Positions 58,406-64,000 of a stretch of DNA of 64,000 nt are shown here, piece after piece (the stretch's first letter is position 1; every line of letters starts with the position of its first letter). Origin of the DNA: Acorus gramineus (lineage: Eukaryota > Streptophyta > Magnoliopsida > Acorales > Acoraceae); the NCBI GenBank assembly GCA_030737835.1, contig JAUJYN010000026.1:1991602-2055601 (forward strand), given 5' to 3'. The position numbers were made by a program, and so were the translations under genes. The notes beneath the pieces are model-generated. The model did not search any database and was not told the origin of the DNA. It saw nothing but the letters and a program-made list of their open reading frames with translations.

Positions 58406-60510
58406 AGGAAATTTAGTCCTCGAAATTTAAGGAAACCCAAAGGGAAGACCGAATGTAGCAAGTATCTCGCATAGACCTTTTGCTCCCAAGTGGTCTATGC
58501 ACCAGACTGGCGCTACCGACACACTGTAATCAAAGGAACGGTCTTAGCGTGGAGCCTCTTCTCATGCTGGTCTCTGACCTCGATCCACTGCTCCATGAAC
58601 GACAAATCCAGCTCGAGAATGAGACGGTCGAACGGAGTGACATGAGCAGGATCTTGGACATAACGCCTCGGCCATGAGACAAGGACGACGTCGTGGGCAT
58701 GAGCCAGCTGTGGGGGAAAGGCTACATGACAAGCCACCTCCCCAATCCACTCAATGACGAGAAACAGTCCCATTGAAGAGCCAACTCAGCTTGCCCCGAA
58801 TGTCGAAACAGAGGATGCCCTTAAACTGGGACACCTTCACAAAAACATGGTCGCCAAACCCAAAGGTAAGCTCCTGGCAACGATGACCTGCGTAGCCCTT
58901 CTGTCGGTTCTGGGAGGTGCAGATGCACACACGAACCAACCTGGCCACCGCAAGGTCAAACAACTAACTTGTGGCCCCTCCAACTGGCACTCCTCAACCG
59001 TCCCAACACAAGGGAGGTATAAAACTGCGCCTGTAGAGTGCCTTTCACAGATCCATTTGGATGCTCGAATGGTAGTCGTCTTGCAGGCATACCCCAACAA
59101 ATGGGTGGTGCCTCACCCAACGGCCCTCATCATCGAGCACGCAGCCACTTAGCATGTCCTCCAAGGTCTGAATCGTCCTCTTTGTCTGGCTGTCCATCGG
59201 CGATGAAACGCTATACTTAAATGGAGGCTCGCGCCAAAGCCTGCCAAGGCTATGCCACAACCTCAAAGTAACCCTCGCGTCTCAACCGAAAATAGCGCCG
59301 ACTGGAGTGCCATGAAGATGAACAATCGCGAAGGTGAAAACCCACGTCAAGGCGTCCAGAGACTCAATCAGTCAGATTAGGGAGGGAAGCGCGGACTTAG
59401 TCAGTCGGTCAATGATCACCTAGACGGCGTCGTGACCCGAACATGACATTAGCAAGTCCGCGACAATCCCTGATAACCCACTCCCACGTCCACTGAGGAA
59501 TCTCCATGGACTGACGCTTTCCAACGCGATGATGATTCTCGAACTTTGCCTGAGGGCATGCCAACCTGGGGAAACAAGGTCACCCACATCACCTTTTCAT
59601 CGCACTACTAGCAATCTCTATGAAGACTACCTCAAAGTAGTCCACGGAAGCCCAATAAAACTTTTGAGATCCATGAAGGCATCCGGCACATTCGTCAACC
59701 CCGACAGCAGTACTTAAAACTCGTAGTGCCTGAAACGGTCACGAAAGGCCATCTACAGGATGTCCAACTTCCGGATCTTTAACTTGTGATACCCTTGTGC
59801 GAAGATTGATCTAACAGAAGACACTCGCTCCCAGAGCTGGTCAAATAGATCATCAATTCACAGCAAGGGGGGTACCTGATCTTCAATCCTCACGGAAAGA
59901 TCAAAACAACACCTCGAACAATTAAGTCCAGATTCTGCTCCTCGAGCATGGCTGGCGCTCATGATGACACTTACACGCTTGGTAAGCCACTCAACCGCAC
60001 TTAATCCACAAGACACGCAATAAGGGGGGTCGTCGAACCTCGACAATGCCTATGCGACGTCATCTATCTGATAAGGCGGTTGAGTCCCATCATGAACGTT
60101 AGCATCGCGTCTCCTCATTTGTGACCAATGTGGGCAAAACGCGACAGTATCCACAACTGTGCTTCACATGCCCTCAGAGATAGGTCACTCAACTATAACC
60201 ATTGGAACTCCAGCATCCTGCACTCCATGGGCAGATTCATCACAGGGAGTCCACGCTCTCGACATAATCCAGTAGCACTCTCCCGGTGTGGCCTCTACCT
60301 GGTAGCCTCCCAAGCCCACTATCTCTGCCATATGGGCGCACCAACAAGCATAGTATCTCGGAGCACCTCACAGGGCTCTGGCCTCAACTGGGCAACTACA
60401 ACGCATAATGATATATCGAAGCGACTCCATATGCCACTATGGACCCCAGTCCACAAGCAATCGCCCACCAAGCTGCAATAGGACGCACCCAACCCCAATC
60501 GTATGCATCA
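58406..60510 (-). pseudogene. Degraded family B pol, cut by a family A insertion
   Basis: Same degraded integrase tail and core as 23739-25850 (GDHVFVKVSQFKG near 58860, GLFLVIEWIGEVA near 58760, DPAHVTPFDRL, KRTIQTLEDMLSGCVLD near 59180). It shares many of the same stops and frame changes, so the decay predates the split of the two copies. The internal region continues beyond the insertion at 60511, outside the window. Confidence 0.78.
60506..60510. repeat. Target site CATCA (left copy)
   Basis: Five bases before the LTR start at 60511. The uninterrupted sister internal region has CATCA at 25836-25840. The right copy is outside the window. Confidence 0.7.
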
Positions 60511-62026
60511 TGTTATATATGTGTCACTTTTAACCTTCTGGTAACCATTGGACCATTCTGGCAGTTTTTCAGTTTTTTCATTTTTCGATCGGAACCGCTA
60601 AAATTTCGAGCTGTTAGCTATCGCCCCAAGATTGAGGGCTCCGATTTAAAATGTAACTGTATATTATGTGTCCTGGTGCCATTCCAAGCCGCTCACGAAA
60701 ATTTCGTCGAATTCCGGTAACGTTTCAGAATTTCACAGTTCCGGGACGTATCCGGGTTTTGACCGACCGAGAAGTCATTGGGGGAGTGGACTTGGTCAAA
60801 GTGGGCCGATGGACTTGGTCAAACCCTTTTGTTTTTATTTGTGGTTGAGTTGACCTAAGTCAAAACCCACTTAAACCTCATTAATCAAGCCTTAAACCCT
60901 AATTAACCTTGATTACCCTAATCTAAGTGAGTTGGCTATATAAGTGAAATCTAAAAATTTGCCCCCCACTATTGATCATCTTCCCCAACTCATTTTCTCT
61001 CTCCCCCTCTCTCCTTTTCTTGGTTTTGAGCCACCTAGAGTTCTTGAAACTCAAAACTCAAAACATAGAAAGGTTAGATCCGGTCCCGATCTATCCCCCG
61101 GTGTTCTCGGATTCGAGTTCCGACAAGTTTGGCCCCCTCTAACCCCCTCTATTCTCCCCTATTTTCAGCCCCTTTTGAGGTAGGAGGAGGTCTTGGTGGT
61201 GGAGATCCGTTGGGAGGCGTTTCGGTGCACGAAGATCCTCCGGTTCCCTTCCTTTCCTCTCCTTTCCTTGGGTTAGAGTTCTTTCCCTCTTTTTCATGTT
61301 TAGATGCAGGTTAGGAGGGTGGGGTTGAGTGAGGAGGGCGGCTGGTGGCTGTCGGGTGGTGGTTGGGGGAGGTCGGAGGCCGTTGGTGGCCGGTGGGTGG
61401 TGGTAGAGGTGCTCGGGCATGGTGGTGTCTGCCCCGGGCAGGATGGCAGCACAGGCGCAGCAGGCAGCGCAGCAGGCGTCCAGTGGCAGGGCGCTCGTGC
61501 GCGCAGACGTACGCGCCGGCGTGCGCTCAGGTGGCGCAGGAGCGGGTGTACTAGGCGTGCTGGGCGTGCTGGGCGCTGGACGTGCTGGGCGTGCTGGGCG
61601 CTGGGCATGCTAAGGGTGCTAGTCGAGTGGGTCATGCGAGCGGTGGTGCGCGCGGGGTGCGCGGCGAGGCGAGCGGTGGTGCGCGCGGGGTGTGCGTGCG
61701 CGGCGAGGCGAGCGGTGGTGCGCGCGGGCGGCTGCGCTGGGGAGCAGTGAGCGCGCGGTGCACTCGGGGAGCTCGTCGGCGCGTCCTGGAGTGCCGGCAG
61801 GGGCTCGGCAGGGTGCCTGGGTGCGCGGGCTGGGGCGCGGCGGTGCATCCGGGGGCGGGTGGCCGTGCGGGTGGTTGCCGGGGGTGGGAGTGAGTCGGGG
61901 TGCTCGGGCTAGCGTGCGTACGGGCCGTATGTACGTTTGCCCGAGTGTTGGGTATTTTTAGAGTATTTTGTGTATTTTGTGGTATTTGTGAATTTTAACT
62001 CACCAAGTTGATACCCTATCTTGCAG

Positions 62027-62062
62027 ATCTTGACGGACGGTCGCGCGACGACCCGGCTATCG
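62027..62062 (+). other. LTR mini-exon candidate (LDGRSRDDPAI)
   Basis: 36 nt between ATCTTGCAG and GTGAGTGGG. It joins in frame to 63202-63254. Confidence 0.42.
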
Positions 62063-62853
62063 GTGAGTGGGACAATCCAACCCAGTAGGGAGGCGTATAC
62101 GCACTTGGGCGTGTACCGTCCTCCCCTGGGGCACCATGGATATATTAACTTGTTGTAACGTGAAATTCATGCAAGCATGAAAAATGTAGAATGCATGCCA
62201 CCCTAGACTTGTATGTTAGGGACTTGCACCCTTAGGTTGTGTAAGAGCCGTGCATCCTGTCACCTTGTTATCATGCTAGGAAGCCTCGGCCTATGCATGT
62301 GTCCTACTAGTTTAATTTGTTAAATTAAATGCTAGAATATGTTTAATTGCATGCCTTAGATAATATTATAGGGAGGGGCCTTGCGAGGTCAACATTGAGA
62401 CCCGTGCTAGGGTACTCCGTGTTCCTTGTTTGGTTGTCGGGATGTCCTATATCGGGACCTCACGCTGCCCTCCCAAGGTTTCTTTCCCAATAATATTATA
62501 CCCCTGTTATTATTATTATTATACATGTTCCCCGCATCTTGGTTATGCGCCCTGGAGGAATTCTGAGGAATTCATGACATTAGAGTTGTAGAGATGTGTT
62601 TGTCAGCGGATCCGAGTGGATCATATGCGATGGATAGGCTGATCTGTTCCCTTCGTTGGATCCTTTAGAGACTACCCCGGCGTTGAAAAGGCTGTCCCGT
62701 GCAGGGGCTCCCATCAGTAGGCACCTCCTGATCTTGGACTCGGACTGTGCTGAATGTGGGAGTGGCCAAACAGCCTACGGAGTGGGGAGAGACTATCGGT
62801 GGACCAAGGGCGACCATCAGCCTAGTCAGTCCCAATATCCTATGTCACCCATT

Positions 62854-63036
62854 GAGGGTGAGGGTGAGGGTGTGGTGGGTTGGCGATGTAGCGACCCACT
62901 GGATTGTTAGTCCCAATATCCTATGTCACCTATTGAGGGGTGAGGGTGAGGGTGTATGGATGTGTATGGATGTTTATCAGGCTAGTCAGTCCCAATATCC
63001 TATGTCACCATATTGAGGGGTGAGGGTGAGGGTGTA
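62854..63036 (+). repeat. Array of G-rich GGGTGAGGGTGAGGGTG units
   Basis: Three units, each preceded by CAGTCCCAATATCCTATGTCACC or a close variant, spaced about 80 bp. The array at 43767-43950 has three; the LTR at 5782 has two. Confidence 0.8.
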
Positions 63037-63201
63037 GTGGGTTGGCGATAGCGACCCCCTGGCCTGTATAGCTGTTGCCATTTTGTGGCTTTTAATAATG
63101 AGATTGTGGATTAATATTCTGGTGGTTAATATAAATTGTGGGGCATGGGTTGTGCTGTTCACTGAGCGTGTGGCTCACCCCTCGCATAATATTTTCTCCA
63201 G

Positions 63202-63254
63202 TGTCATCTGAGTCGGATCTGGAGGAAGAGCTCCCCGAGGGACTTCATCAGTAG
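63202..63254 (+). other. LTR exon 3 candidate, acidic tail
   Basis: Starts after TTTTCTCCAG and reads SSESDLEEELPEGLHQ to a TAG at 63252-63254 in the frame set by 62027-62062. Confidence 0.42.
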
Positions 63255-63592
63255 CGGAGTAGCGCAACGTCCCGCGAGTATCAGAGGCTATCAGCATCCC
63301 TTTTGCTTGTATGTATTATATTCCGTGCTTGGGCACGCGTTTGTATTGTATTTGGATGTCATTGTATATATTGGCTCTCACAGGATAGTTGATTATGTAT
63401 CGAGTCTGTAATATGTTTTTGGATTACAGATTCAGTCTTTTAGCTTCCGCAATTGGTGTATATATCATGTCAGCCTGCTTTTGTTGTTGTGTTGTCATTT
63501 TAGCTGTTGTGTGAGTATGTTATTGAACTCCTGTTACTGATATCATATATACACTTGCCGCGTCCCGGGGTCGGCCGGCCCTGGACAAAAGT

Positions 63593-63605
63593 TGGTATCA
63601 GAGCC
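63593..63605 (+). other. Primer binding site, initiator-Met tRNA type
   Basis: TGGTATCAGAGCC, five bases after the LTR. Confidence 0.9.
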
Positions 63606-63707
63606 TGGTCCTGTCAGAGCCAATGGTCTTCTTTTCGTAGAGATGAGTCCTAGGATTTCTATATGTGTATTCTGATCCTAGTGTCTGGTTTTCTTAGGAT
63701 TGCTGAT

Positions 63708-64000
63708 ATGCCTCCTCGTGGAGGACGGCGCGGACATGGTCCCTCTCGACCTTTGGAGGTTTCCGGACCTACTAGAGGCGAGGATGCTACTGGAGAGTCC
63801 ACGGCTGTGAGGCCAGGATCGGCGCAGGAGCCTCCCGCATGGGAACGTGCGTTCGCTCGGATAGCGGATTTAGTGGAGACTCAGACCAAGGCACTGGAGG
63901 CCCAGACCAGAGTGTTGGTAGAGCAGGCGCGGGAGATCCAGGAGCTGAGGGCGGCCCGTGATGCAGTTCCACAGGTCCCCTTGGTAGCAGATCCGCCTGT
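63708..64000 (+). CDS. gag: gag, N-terminal part (cut by window end)
   Basis: Starts MPPRGGRRGHGPSRPLEVSG, the conserved A-family start, and is open to the end of the window (97 codons). It resembles the outer copy (16759) and especially the inner copy (9362), with the same ERAFARIAD and VEQAREI heptad-rich segment. The capsid core and zinc knuckle would follow outside. Whether this copy keeps protease and pol would show if it is the autonomous partner of the deleted copies. Confidence 0.88.
   Translation, partial: MPPRGGRRGHGPSRPLEVSGPTRGEDATGESTAVRPGSAQEPPAWERAFARIADLVETQTKALEAQTRVLVEQAREIQELRAARDAVPQVPLVADPP

Larger units (their letters stand above)
60511..63587 (+). repeat. 5' LTR of family A element
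   Basis: 3077 bp from TGTTATATATG. It has a TATATAA box (60937-60943), a CpG-rich block (about 61320-61920), a mini-exon at 62027-62062, and three or four G-rich units at 62854-63036. The 3' end reads GGCCCTGGACA instead of GGCCCTGGGGCGTGACA: six bases are missing near the terminus. Confidence 0.9.
60511..64000 (+). mobile_element. Family A element, 5' part (runs off the window)
   Basis: 5' LTR 60511-63587, PBS at 63593 and the start of gag. Inserted in the internal region of the family B element. Internal completeness is unknown because the window ends. Confidence 0.92.

Overview
This window is a block of nested LTR retrotransposons from a plant nuclear genome, almost certainly a flowering plant. 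The evidence is Ty3/Gypsy elements with tRNA-iMet-type and tRNA-Asp-type primer binding sites, Tekay/Del-like, Athila-like and Tat-like coding sequence, TG...CA long terminal repeats, and target-site duplications (TSDs). No intact host gene is visible. The species cannot be named from this sequence.

Families. Family A is Gypsy, Tekay/Del-like: its LTRs start TGTTATATATGTGTCAC, end GGGGCGTGACA, and run to about 3.5 kb. Family B is related: its LTRs start TGTTATGCCTGTGTCA, share the same 3' end, and are about 3.6 kb. One Athila-like element (D) is 10.6 kb with intact pol domains. A Tat-like lineage is present as an LTR and an integrase fragment.

Layout. 1-511: 3' part of a B LTR. 512-1275: AT-rich flank. 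1281-18087: family A element on the minus strand (TSD GCGTT), split by a second A element on the plus strand at 5782-15441 (TSD GGATA). 18093-20101: AT-rich old sequence. 20102-43215: family B element on the minus strand, whose right LTR is split twice, by D (26612-37234, TSD GGAAG/GAAAG) and by a solo A LTR (39267-41804, TSD CCTCG). 43216-44513: 3' part of an A LTR. 44514-46246: Tat-like leader and LTR. 46247-46821: coding-looking gene fragment. 48063-50600 and 50730-51614: two A LTRs head to head around a 129-bp stub of pol. 51615-53500: partial B LTR. 53501-54734: Tat-like integrase fragment. 54735-60510: second B element, cut by a third A element starting at 60511 whose gag runs off the window.

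How the parts relate. Both complete A elements have the same layout: a gag region (open in one copy, frameshifted in the other), no protease, most of pol missing and partly replaced by LTR-like sequence, and only an RT/RNase H connection piece plus the integrase tail. They look like one non-autonomous subfamily that would need pol from elsewhere. Only D has complete-looking enzymes, but it is of another lineage. The LTRs of A and B carry a CpG-rich block lying inside an apparent intron, followed by a 36-42-nt mini-exon. In three A LTRs this mini-exon joins in frame to a conserved acidic C-terminal reading frame. That LTR-resident split reading frame is the least explained signal in the window.
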